A program made the translations under genes and the position numbers. From assembly GCA_012510325.1 (NCBI GenBank), contig JAAZIG010000065.1, positions 1 through 39,059 of the forward strand: a stretch of 39,059 bases of DNA, given 5' to 3'. The notes under the pieces are model-generated. The model saw only the letters and a program-made list of their open reading frames with translations, searched no databases and was not told where the DNA came from. The stretch is from Bacillota bacterium. GTDB lineage: Bacteria > Bacillota > Dethiobacteria > DTU022. This document shows positions 32,841 to 39,059 of this stretch, piece by piece (within the stretch, counting starts at the first letter, position 1; each line of letters begins with the position of its first letter).

Positions 32841-34133
32841 ATGGGTCATCTCGTCATTCAAGGAGGAATCCCCCTGCGGGGGAAAGTTAAAGTTAACGGT
32901 TCCAAAAATGCCTCTCTCCCCATTATTGCGGCAGCCCTGCTCACCGGGGAGCCGGTGATTATCGAGGGGGTTCCCGATCTGCTCGATGTGCGCACGATGA
33001 TTGCGGTTTTGGAGGGTCTCGGTGCGGCGGTGGATTACGCAGAGGAGCAGGCGCTGCTCCGGATCGCTTCCGGTGAACTGCCGCCGGCAGCTCCGCCGGC
33101 CGATCTGGTCAGCCGGATGCGGGCCTCCTTTCTCGTGCTCGGTCCTCTCCTGGCCCGCAATAAAAAGGTGTCCCTGCCCCTGCCGGGCGGCTGCGCTATC
33201 GGCACCCGCCCCGTTGACCTGCACCTGAAAGGGCTGACAGCGATGGGGGCGAGTTTCTCCATTGTCAACGGGTGCGTTGAAGGACACACTGCCGGGCTGC
33301 GGGGGGCAAGGATCTACCTGGATTTTCCCAGCGTCGGCGCAACAGAAAATATCATGATGGCGGCAACGCTCGCCGCCGGAACCACGGTTCTGGAAAATGC
33401 TGCTACGGAGCCGGAGATTGTCGATCTGGCGAACTGTTTAAACAGCATGGGAGCACAGGTTGTCGGAGCCGGAACGGCTCACATCCGTATCGAAGGGGTC
33501 CCCCGCCTGGGTGGAACCCGCCATGCCGTTATCCCGGACCGCATCGAGGCGGGAACGCTCATGCTGGCCGGGGTCATTACCGGAGGCGATCTCATCGTGG
33601 AGAACGTGCTCCCCGATCACCTGAAACCGCTGCTGGCCAAGTTAATCGAGGCCGGAGCCGTCGTTGAAGAGATCGACTCAACCGCGATCAGGGCGGCGGC
33701 GGGAGCGCGCACCGCTGCAGTTGATCTTAAAACGATGCCCCATCCGGGTTTTTCCACCGATTTGCAGCCGCAGTTTATGGTGCTGCTGGCGCTGGCCGAA
33801 GGAACCGGCACGGTTACAGAGACCGTTTTCGAGAACAGGTTTCGCCATGTCGAGGGGCTGAGCAGCATGGGAGCGCGGATCCGGGTCGAAGGGCGCCGCG
33901 CTATTGTGCAGGGGCAGCCCCGCCTCAGCGGTGCCCCCGTGGTGGCGCCGGATTTAAGGGGCGCCGCCGCCCTGTTGCTGGCGGGGTTGGCGGCACAGGG
34001 TGAAACCAAGCTTCTTCAGGCGGAGCATCTCTGGCGCGGTTACTGCCGTCTCGAGGAGCGCCTTGCTTTGCTGGGCGCGCAGCTCGAGCGTATTTCGGCA
34101 GGGCGTGAGCGGGCCGTACACACGGGTAGCTGA
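32841..34133 (+). CDS. murAB: UDP-N-acetylglucosamine 1-carboxyvinyltransferase (second MurA)
   Basis: The 430-residue paralogue of the enzyme at 11794-13083 keeps K22-N23 in NGSKNA, catalytic C118 in LPGGCAIGTRP, IPDRIEAGTLMLAG and FSTDLQPQFMVLLALAEG, so it should also be active. Its cysteine loop (GGCAIGTRPVDLHLKG) is closer to the common bacterial form than that of the first copy (GGCDLGPRPIDQHLKG). AGGAAGGA precedes the ATG. By position (ywmB-murA-spoIID) it matches the MurA of the spoIID region in Bacillus. Two MurA proteins are normal for low-GC Gram-positives; this set is unusual only in being GC-rich. Confidence 0.95.
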   Translation: MGHLVIQGGIPLRGKVKVNGSKNASLPIIAAALLTGEPVIIEGVPDLLDVRTMIAVLEGLGAAVDYAEEQALLRIASGELPPAAPPADLVSRMRASFLVLGPLLARNKKVSLPLPGGCAIGTRPVDLHLKGLTAMGASFSIVNGCVEGHTAGLRGARIYLDFPSVGATENIMMAATLAAGTTVLENAATEPEIVDLANCLNSMGAQVVGAGTAHIRIEGVPRLGGTRHAVIPDRIEAGTLMLAGVITGGDLIVENVLPDHLKPLLAKLIEAGAVVEEIDSTAIRAAAGARTAAVDLKTMPHPGFSTDLQPQFMVLLALAEGTGTVTETVFENRFRHVEGLSSMGARIRVEGRRAIVQGQPRLSGAPVVAPDLRGAAALLLAGLAAQGETKLLQAEHLWRGYCRLEERLALLGAQLERISAGRERAVHTGS

Positions 34134-34259
34134 GAAGACCCGTCTGAGAGGCCGCCTCTCTCAACAGAGCGCCTTTTTGCGCACAGTCCGCGTTATCTTT
34201 TCCGGCCGACTGTTCGCCTCATCCAACCGGCTTCGCCGCCTTCGGGACCGGGCATAAGA

Positions 34260-34288
34260 TCATAAGCATGAGACAGGTTTCATATAAT
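34260..34288 (+). promoter_or_regulatory. Candidate sigma-E promoter for spoIID
   Basis: TCATAAG (34260-34266), a 14-base spacer and CATATAAT (34281-34288). The -10 matches the sigma-E consensus CATACAAT in 7 of 8 positions. The start point would be near 34296, about 22 bases before the ATG. TATAAT is contained in the element, but no sigma-A -35 is placed properly. spoIID is a sigma-E gene in B. subtilis. Confidence 0.55.
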
Positions 34289-34317
34289 ATGATCAAGTCT
34301 GCTCCCCGGAGGGTTCA

Positions 34318-35328
34318 ATGATCCAAAAAACCGCCCTGTTAATCCTGGCCATCGCTGTGGTGGTAATTCTGTTACCCGCCGCCGCAGTTACTGTTGGTGG
34401 CTGCCCCGGTTTTTCTCCCGAGACAGCGGAGGCCCCGGCTCCGGCCGGGTTGCCCGAGCAGGGAGCGGACGGGAAAGTGCGCCTCTACCGGGCTGACTGC
34501 AAGGAGATTGTGGTCCTCGATCTGGAGGAATACCTCATCGGGGTGGTTTTGGCGGAGATGCCGTCATCGTTTGAGCTGGAGGCGCTGAAGGCCCAGGCGG
34601 TCATCGCCCGCACTTACGCTCTTCACCGGCACCCTGCTGCCGGCGGCGGGGGTTGCGACCGGGCCCCCGGAGGGGCCGATATCTGCTCGGACAGCACCCA
34701 TTGCCAGGCCTGGCTCGATCCGGAAGAGACGGCGGCTGACTGGGGCGCCGGGGGTGAAAATTTCCTGAAGCGCATCCGCCAGGCTGTCTCCGAGACAGCG
34801 GGCGAAGTGGTCGTCTACCGGGGAAAGCTCATCGAAGCGGTTTATCATTCGACCTGCGGCGGCAGGACCGAGGCTTCAGACGCTCTCTGGAAAGGCGGCT
34901 CTCTTCCCTATCTGCAAAGTGTAGCCTGCCCCTACTGCAAACACTCGCCCTATTACCGGGGCGAACAGCTGATCCCCTTCACCCGGCTGGCCCGGGCGCT
35001 TCCCGGAGATCCGGCGCTGCCGGTCCTCTCAGCCGGGCAGCCGCCCCCGGAGATTGCTGCCGAAACTCCCGGAGGACGCATCGCTGCGCTGACCATTAAC
35101 GGCAGGACCATCGGGGGGCCGGAGTTGAGAAACCTGCTGGAGCTTCCTTCAACTGCCCTCACCTGGGAAGTCCGGGAGGAGGGTCTGCTTTTCCATACCC
35201 GCGGCCGGGGGCACGGCGTCGGGCTCTGCCAGTATGGCGCCGACGGTGCGGCCAGGGAGGGAAAATGCTACAAGGAAATCATTCACTTCTACTACCCCGG
35301 CAGCGAGATCACCCCGCTCAAGCCCTGA
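34318..35328 (+). CDS. spoIID: Stage II sporulation protein D (SpoIID), engulfment transglycosylase
   Basis: SpoIID is a membrane-anchored lytic transglycosylase that, with SpoIIM and SpoIIP, thins septal peptidoglycan during engulfment. The 336-residue protein has an N-terminal membrane segment (about 5-27) and the SpoIID domain: LEEYLIGVVLAEMPSSFELEALKAQAVIARTYAL with the catalytic glutamate of AEMP, STCGGRTE, a paired-cysteine segment CPYC, and the C-terminal GRGHGVGLCQYGADG. GGAGGG precedes the ATG closely. It follows murA2 after 184 bases that contain a sigma-E-like promoter. spoIIM and spoIIP are not in this window. Confidence 0.94.
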   Translation: MIQKTALLILAIAVVVILLPAAAVTVGGCPGFSPETAEAPAPAGLPEQGADGKVRLYRADCKEIVVLDLEEYLIGVVLAEMPSSFELEALKAQAVIARTYALHRHPAAGGGGCDRAPGGADICSDSTHCQAWLDPEETAADWGAGGENFLKRIRQAVSETAGEVVVYRGKLIEAVYHSTCGGRTEASDALWKGGSLPYLQSVACPYCKHSPYYRGEQLIPFTRLARALPGDPALPVLSAGQPPPEIAAETPGGRIAALTINGRTIGGPELRNLLELPSTALTWEVREEGLLFHTRGRGHGVGLCQYGADGAAREGKCYKEIIHFYYPGSEITPLKP

Positions 35329-35330
35329 CC

Positions 35331-35359
35331 GTATAAAATTGCCTCCGGCGGTTATAATA
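35331..35359 (+). promoter_or_regulatory. Candidate sigma-F promoter for the spoIIQ-like gene
   Basis: GTATA (35331-35335), 14 bases, then GGTTATAATA (35350-35359), which matches 9 of 10 positions of the sigma-F -10 consensus GGHRANAHTR. The start point would be near 35366, just before the GAGGTGATC ribosome-binding site. spoIIQ is a sigma-F gene in B. subtilis. Confidence 0.5.
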
Positions 35360-35378
35360 TCGTCCGAGGTGATCGGTT

Positions 35379-36182
35379 TTGGCTGCTCAAAAAAAACAGA
35401 AGATTCAAGTTAAACTGTTCGTAAAACGGATCCGGCTGAAGCTCGGGGCTTTCCGGGAGGGGCTGCGCCTACGGCTCGCTTCCCTCCGGCAACGGCTCCG
35501 GGGCAGAGGTCGGGTGCGGCCCCGCCTCTGGCAAACAGCTCTTCTTTACCTGCTGGTGCTGCTCCTGACGGGGGGGGTCTATCTGTGGCGCACCGCCCGG
35601 CTGCGCACGATCAACCCCTATGCTGAAAAAATCAGTTTCAGGGAGCAGGAGGATCCGGAGCCGGCCCCCGCTCATGGCGGCGCCGGAGAACCGGAAGAGG
35701 CGGCTGAACCGGCGGTTCCCGCTTTTATTTCCGGGGACTCTTTTAGCGGGAAGGACGCTTCCGGGCGGACTTTTCTCTGGCCGGTGGAGGGAAGGTCCAT
35801 CGTCATCGAGTACGGGGAGAGCGCCGTGGAGGTGCTGGCGTGTCTGGAAGAGGCGGTCAAGTGGTTTTACAGCAAAGGGCTGGGCATCGCCGCTTTGCCG
35901 GGGGAGCAGGTCTGCTCTATCGGAGCGGGCCGGGTGAAAGAGGTTGGGGAAGCGGGTAAGCCTTACGGAAAAGAGCTCATCATTGAGCACGAAAACAATC
36001 TAACCGTATATTACGGGGCACTGGAGCAGATTGAGGTAAAAAAAGGTGATCAAGTCTCCGGTGGCGCGCCCATCGCTACGGTCAAAGCGAATCCGCAGGA
36101 TGAAGGGGAGGGATATCTCTATCTGGAGATCCGTGAGGACGGCCGCCCCGTCGACCCCCTGCAATATTTGCCCCAATCCTGA
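35379..36182 (+). CDS. spoIIQ: SpoIIQ-like protein with a degenerate M23 domain
   Basis: The 267-residue protein has a very basic cytoplasmic N-terminus, one transmembrane segment (about 47-66), an acidic linker and a C-terminal M23/LytM-like domain (about 125-265, FLWPVEGRSI to DPLQYLP). The zinc motifs are lost: where HxGxDI is expected it reads KGLGIAA, and the final HxHFE reads YLYLEI. Catalysis is therefore unlikely. Position between spoIID and spoIIID, the sigma-F-like promoter and the topology match SpoIIQ, the forespore partner of SpoIIIAH, which in Bacillus also lacks catalytic residues. The start is TTG with GAGGTGATC upstream. Confidence 0.82.
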   Translation: MAAQKKQKIQVKLFVKRIRLKLGAFREGLRLRLASLRQRLRGRGRVRPRLWQTALLYLLVLLLTGGVYLWRTARLRTINPYAEKISFREQEDPEPAPAHGGAGEPEEAAEPAVPAFISGDSFSGKDASGRTFLWPVEGRSIVIEYGESAVEVLACLEEAVKWFYSKGLGIAALPGEQVCSIGAGRVKEVGEAGKPYGKELIIEHENNLTVYYGALEQIEVKKGDQVSGGAPIATVKANPQDEGEGYLYLEIREDGRPVDPLQYLPQS

Positions 36183-36208
36183 CCGGCCTCCGGTCAAGGG
36201 TATTTTTT
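36180..36208 (+). terminator. Intrinsic terminator after the spoIIQ-like gene
   Basis: TGACCGG (36180-36186), which includes the stop codon, pairs with CCGGTCA (36190-36196) around CCT. A T-run (36203-36208) follows after six bases, a little far from the stem. The T-run overlaps the -35 of the spoIIID promoter. Confidence 0.5.
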
Positions 36209-36228
36209 AGGGGGCCCTCTCATATAAT
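36199..36228 (+). promoter_or_regulatory. Candidate sigma-E promoter for spoIIID
   Basis: GGTATTTT (36199-36206), a 14-base spacer and CATATAAT (36221-36228), the same -10 octamer as before spoIID. The start point would be near 36236. AGGGGGCCC occurs at 36209-36217 inside the promoter and again at 36247-36255 over the ribosome-binding site, a possible binding or folding element. spoIIID is sigma-E-dependent in B. subtilis. Confidence 0.55.
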
Positions 36229-36262
36229 TTACCGGACTGAAGACGAAGGGGGCCCCACAAAA

Positions 36263-36517
36263 GTGCATGATTATATTTATCAGCGGGTTTTGGAGATCAG
36301 CCACTATATCCTCGAGACGGAAGCAACGGTGAGGCAGGTGGCGCGCAATTTTGGGGTGAGCAAAAGCACTGTCCACAAAGATATTACCGAGCGGCTGCCG
36401 CAGATCAACAGCCATCTGGCCCGCCAGATCAAAAAAATCCTGGAAAAAAACAAGGCGGAGCGCCATCTGCGAGGCGGCGAGGCGACCCGCCAAAAGTATC
36501 TCTCCCTAAAAAAGTAG
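36263..36517 (+). CDS. spoIIID: Sporulation transcription regulator SpoIIID
   Basis: The 84-residue DNA-binding protein adjusts the sigma-E regulon in the mother cell and helps switch on sigma-K. It has the family length and the helix-turn-helix EATVRQVARNFGVSKSTVHKDITERL (about 19-45), followed by the basic C-terminal helix (about 60-84) that also contacts DNA. The start is GTG 36263, with AAGGGGGCC about ten bases upstream. The order spoIIQ-spoIIID-mbl is the same as in many spore formers, and a sigma-E-like promoter lies in the short gap before it. Confidence 0.95.
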   Translation: MHDYIYQRVLEISHYILETEATVRQVARNFGVSKSTVHKDITERLPQINSHLARQIKKILEKNKAERHLRGGEATRQKYLSLKK

Positions 36518-36622
36518 GCTGAACAAACTCTATCTTCCCAAAAGGGAATCAATAGAACATGGAGAAGTAAATTATAAAAAGCCTGATTCGGGGGAGGACG
36601 ACCGGCGAAGGGAGGGCGGCAG

Positions 36623-37651
36623 ATGGTTTTTTCAGCAGAGATCGGGATCGATCTGGGCACGGCCAGTATCCTGCTATACGTGCGCGGTCAGGGGATCGTC
36701 GTGAATGAACCGGCGGTGGTCGCGGTGGAGCAGAAGATGCAGCGGCTTCTGGCAGTGGGCTCTACTGCCTGGAATATGCTCGGCCGAACCCCCGAAAACA
36801 TCGTCGCCTTGCGTCCCCTCAGGGCGGGGGTGATCGCCGATTTTAGCCTGGCAGAGGTGATGTTGAGGCACTTTTTGGAGGCGGCGGTGAAGAAAAGGTA
36901 TATTCTTCGCCCCCGGGTGGTCGTCTGTATCCCTGCCGGAACCACTCCTGTGGAGCAGAAGGCGGTGCTGGAGGCCGTTGCCCGCATCGGTGCCCGGGAA
37001 ACCTTTCTTATCGAAGAGCCGCGGGCGGCGGCATTGGGGGCGCAGCTAAATATTTTTGAACTCAGCGGCAGCATGATCGTCGACATCGGGGGCGGGACAA
37101 GCGATATCGCTGTAATCTCCATGGGCGAGGTGGTCGAGGGGACCAGCGTGCGCATCGGCGGAGATAAGTTTGACGAGGCCGTGGCCCGCTTTGTTAAAAA
37201 AGAGTACAACCTGCTCATCGGGGAAAGAACCGCCGAAGCGCTGAAGAAGGCGATCGGTTCAGCGCATCCTCAGGGCCGCAACCTGGAGACGGAAGTTCGC
37301 GGACGCGATCTGATCACCGGACTGCCCCGCCAGATCAAGGTCACCACCGGCGAGCTCAGCGCAGCTTTTGCCGAGCCGTTAAGCGCTATCCTGGACGGGA
37401 TCAAGGGAGTCCTGCAAAGGACCCCGCCGGAGCTGGCCGGTGATATCATCGATAAGGGGGTGGTCCTTTCAGGGGGCGGGGCTCTCTTGGACGGCTTTTC
37501 CCGTTATTTGAGCCAGGAGATCGGCATACCGTTTTATCTCGCCGAGGAGCCGCTCAACTGTGTCATCAGGGGGACTGCCGCCGTCCTGGAAAAAATAGCG
37601 CGGTTTAAGGAGACCCTTCCCTCCAGCCGTAATATGGGGGTTGCTTTTTAA
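36623..37651 (+). CDS. mbl: MreB/Mbl actin-like cell-shape protein
   Basis: The 342-residue bacterial actin forms membrane-associated filaments that guide wall synthesis. The nucleotide-binding motifs are GIDLGTASILLYVRG (phosphate 1), MIVDIGGGTSDIAVISMGEVV (phosphate 2) and GVVLSGGGALLDGF (adenosine). EEPRAAALGA is also typical. Position directly after spoIIID points to Mbl rather than MreB, which usually sits with mreC and mreD. GGGAGGG precedes the ATG. The 105 bases between spoIIID and mbl hold no convincing promoter. The next gene begins three bases after its stop. Confidence 0.94.
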   Translation: MVFSAEIGIDLGTASILLYVRGQGIVVNEPAVVAVEQKMQRLLAVGSTAWNMLGRTPENIVALRPLRAGVIADFSLAEVMLRHFLEAAVKKRYILRPRVVVCIPAGTTPVEQKAVLEAVARIGARETFLIEEPRAAALGAQLNIFELSGSMIVDIGGGTSDIAVISMGEVVEGTSVRIGGDKFDEAVARFVKKEYNLLIGERTAEALKKAIGSAHPQGRNLETEVRGRDLITGLPRQIKVTTGELSAAFAEPLSAILDGIKGVLQRTPPELAGDIIDKGVVLSGGGALLDGFSRYLSQEIGIPFYLAEEPLNCVIRGTAAVLEKIARFKETLPSSRNMGVAF

Positions 37652-37653
37652 CC

Positions 37654-38715
37654 TTGTTTTTTACTTATACCGGCAATATTCATATCCACACCCGCCATTC
37701 CGACGGCACCGGCACCATTGCCGAGATCACCGCTCATGCCGCCGCCGCCGGCCTGCACTATATCATTATTACCGATCACGAGACGCTGGCCGGTCTGCCC
37801 GAAGAAGGGCTCCGGCACGGCGTTGTTGTTCTCGTCGGGGCGGAGCTGAATCGGGAGAGCCATCACTACCTGGCCCTCGGTTTAAAGCAGCTTGTCCCCG
37901 GCAGCACGGCTCATCCCCAGCAGATGGTCGATGAGGTTCGCCGGGCCGGTGCTCTCGGGTTTATGGCTCATCCGTTTGAAAAAGGTTCGCCATATATCGA
38001 TGGCGGAAAAGCGTATCCCTGGAAGCGATTTCCGGATAGCGGCTTTACCGGCCTCGAAATCTGGAACTATTCCTCGCACTGGCGGGGCCGGGCCACCTCG
38101 ATTCCGAGAACACTGTACTGGTTTTTCCTGAACCGGAAGGCGGCGCTGGACCGGCCCCCGCCGGAGGGGCTCGCTCTCTGGGATCGCTATACCGGCAGCG
38201 GTTTGCGGGTGACCGCCATCGGCAGCTCGGACGCCCATGCCACCAAGATCAGGGTGGGGTTTCTTTCCTTCGAGATCTTTCCCTACCCTTTTCTCTTTCG
38301 CACCATCAACACCCATCTTTGTTTGAGGGAGGTGCTGAGCAACAATTTCAGCGAAGCGAAGGGTCAGATCTATGATGCCCTGGCTGAAGGGCGCTGTTTT
38401 GTCTCCTTCGATCAGCTCCATCCCGGCACGGGGTTCTCGTTTTGCGCCTGGCAGCACCGTGCAGGTGTGGCCGCTGCGATTATGGGCGAGGAGATCCGCT
38501 GGCAGGAAGGCCTTCAACTGACGGTGCGCTCCCCCAGCCGCCGCTCGGAGATCCGGATCATCAAAGACGGGGCTCTTCACTGCCGTGACAGAGGGCCGGA
38601 GTTTCACTGTCCGGCGCCCGGGCCCGGGGTCTACCGCGCCGAGGTTTATTACCGTCCCTTCTGTGGCAAGGCCCGTCCCTGGATCTACGCCAACCCCATC
38701 TATATCCGCCCTTAG
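37654..38715 (+). CDS. PHP-domain metal-dependent phosphoesterase
   Basis: The 353-residue protein starts with a PHP domain (about 6-230): NIHIHTRHSDGTGTIAEI supplies the first HxH pair, IIITDHETLAG the next, then MAHPFEKG and GSSDAHATK with the last metal ligands. Such domains hydrolyse phosphoesters with two or three metals; the substrate is unknown. The C-terminal part (about 240-353) resembles a beta-rich domain I cannot name. The start is TTG three bases after mbl, and the only purine-rich site (GGGGG) is 13 bases upstream, so translation may depend on mbl. It is not the longer PHP domain of a polymerase. Confidence 0.8.
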   Translation: MFFTYTGNIHIHTRHSDGTGTIAEITAHAAAAGLHYIIITDHETLAGLPEEGLRHGVVVLVGAELNRESHHYLALGLKQLVPGSTAHPQQMVDEVRRAGALGFMAHPFEKGSPYIDGGKAYPWKRFPDSGFTGLEIWNYSSHWRGRATSIPRTLYWFFLNRKAALDRPPPEGLALWDRYTGSGLRVTAIGSSDAHATKIRVGFLSFEIFPYPFLFRTINTHLCLREVLSNNFSEAKGQIYDALAEGRCFVSFDQLHPGTGFSFCAWQHRAGVAAAIMGEEIRWQEGLQLTVRSPSRRSEIRIIKDGALHCRDRGPEFHCPAPGPGVYRAEVYYRPFCGKARPWIYANPIYIRP

Positions 38716-38753
38716 TACCCCCCGGTCTCGCGAACGGACTGTGAAATTTTATC

Positions 38754-38868
38754 TCAGGGGACGGTCCCCGTGAGTCAGGGGGACGGTAAGATTCGCCGGG
38801 ATACCGGCATGAAGAAGGGGACGAAAGAGTCCCACGCATGAGTCAGGGGGACGGTTACTTTGACTCAT
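38754..38868 (+). repeat. Cluster of short TCAGGGG(G)ACGGT repeats
   Basis: The motif occurs at 38754-38765 (TCAGGGGACGGT), 38775-38787 and 38843-38855 (TCAGGGGGACGGT). The first lies within GGGGAC-G-GTCCCC. The last sits in a hairpin whose 8-base arms are ATGAGTCA (38838-38845) and TGACTCAT (38861-38868). Similar GGGGACGGT palindromes occur as dispersed repeats in several Bacillota genomes and recall REP-like elements mobilised by Y1/RAYT transposases. No transposase is in the window. Confidence 0.65.
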
Positions 38869-38879
38869 TCAGAGGCGGG

Positions 38880-39059
38880 AGTGTTGCCGGATGAACCGGT
38901 ATGAGCCCCCGAAGCAACAAAATGGGACAAGAAGGTACGTCCCGAAAGCGCCGGTTAAAGCCGGCAGTAGGTAGGCGGTGAAAGTCCGCCACATGGTAAA
39001 GAGTAGCGACCAGCCGTGACCCCGAGTCATGCGTCGGCTACCCGCGAGGGGGCGGCGAA
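38880..39059 (+). mobile_element. 5' part of a group II intron, cut by the window end
   Basis: The sequence has the look of bacterial group II intron domain I: the stem GCCGG/CCGGC near 38952-38967, then GGCGGTGAAAGTCCGCC, then GACCCCGAGTCATGCGTCGGC, stretches often found upstream of intron reverse-transcriptase genes. The exact 5' splice point is not clear; no perfect GTGYG is visible where expected, so the left limit given is approximate (38880-38935). The maturase and domains V-VI would lie beyond 39059. Confidence 0.6.

Noticed and set aside
34134..34200. Terminator after murA2
   Set aside because: GAGAGG/CCTCTC and a later GCGC-CTTTTT-GCGC can be drawn, but neither has a stem followed directly by a T-run.
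34283..34288. Sigma-A promoter (TATAAT) before spoIID
   Set aside because: The hexamer 17 bases upstream, TCATAA, is a poor -35; the sigma-E reading fits both elements and the gene's known control.
1..39059. CRISPR array, prophage, tRNA cluster, rRNA or defence island
   Set aside because: No regularly spaced repeats, phage genes, tRNA-like folds or defence genes were seen on either strand; gaps between genes are mostly short.

Overview
This window looks like a chromosomal housekeeping and sporulation segment of a GC-rich, endospore-forming member of the Bacillota, most likely the Clostridia. The evidence is sigG, spoIIR, spoIID, a spoIIQ-like gene and spoIIID, a LonC-type protease found only in some spore formers, the WalRK-YycH-YycI system, two murA paralogues, and strong Gram-positive Shine-Dalgarno sequences with many TTG and GTG starts. 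The genus cannot be told from the sequence. Nearly every gene is on the + strand; only a class A penicillin-binding protein and nikR are on the - strand.

Layout. (1) 1-5364: the tail of an upstream gene, a terminator, then rplI, lonC, dnaB and a flavoprotein dehydrogenase. (2) 5400-16509: a palindromic site, a membrane-anchored G5/M23 endopeptidase, then walR-walK-yycH-yycI-murA-histidine phosphatase, followed by htrA, an alkaline-phosphatase-fold metalloenzyme and a metallo-beta-lactamase-fold hydrolase. (3) 16506-18957: a bifunctional PBP on the - strand and a 454-base gap. (4) 18958-32109: rho, a LysM/M23 endopeptidase, rpmE, yqhQ, prfA, prmC, nikR (-), sigG-spoIIR, a Na/Pi cotransporter, sua5/ywlC, ywlE, rpiB, glyA and comEB, in an order resembling the rho-to-glyA region of Bacillus subtilis. 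(5) 32182-38715: ywmB, murA2, spoIID, spoIIQ-like, spoIIID, mbl and a PHP-domain gene, again a known spore-former order. (6) 38716-39059: a cluster of short GGGGACGGT repeats and what looks like the 5' part of a group II intron that runs off the window.

The genes cover replication (dnaB), translation (rplI, rpmE, prfA, prmC, sua5), transcription termination (rho), cell-wall synthesis and remodelling with its WalRK control, and the forespore/mother-cell programme. Several intergenic sequences match sporulation promoter consensus in the expected places: sigma-F-like before sigG-spoIIR and spoIIQ, and sigma-E-like before spoIID, spoIIID and perhaps the PBP. These are matches read by eye, not proven promoters.

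I found no defence island, CRISPR array, biosynthetic cluster, prophage or clearly new multi-gene system. The points most worth a second look are the sigG leader (a strong-SD upstream ORF overlapped by a sigma-F-like promoter), a SpoIIQ-like protein that has lost both M23 metal motifs, an unassigned palindromic operator ahead of the WalRK region, an isolated nikR, the lack of an atp operon between comEB and ywmB, and the repeat/intron edge at the right end.
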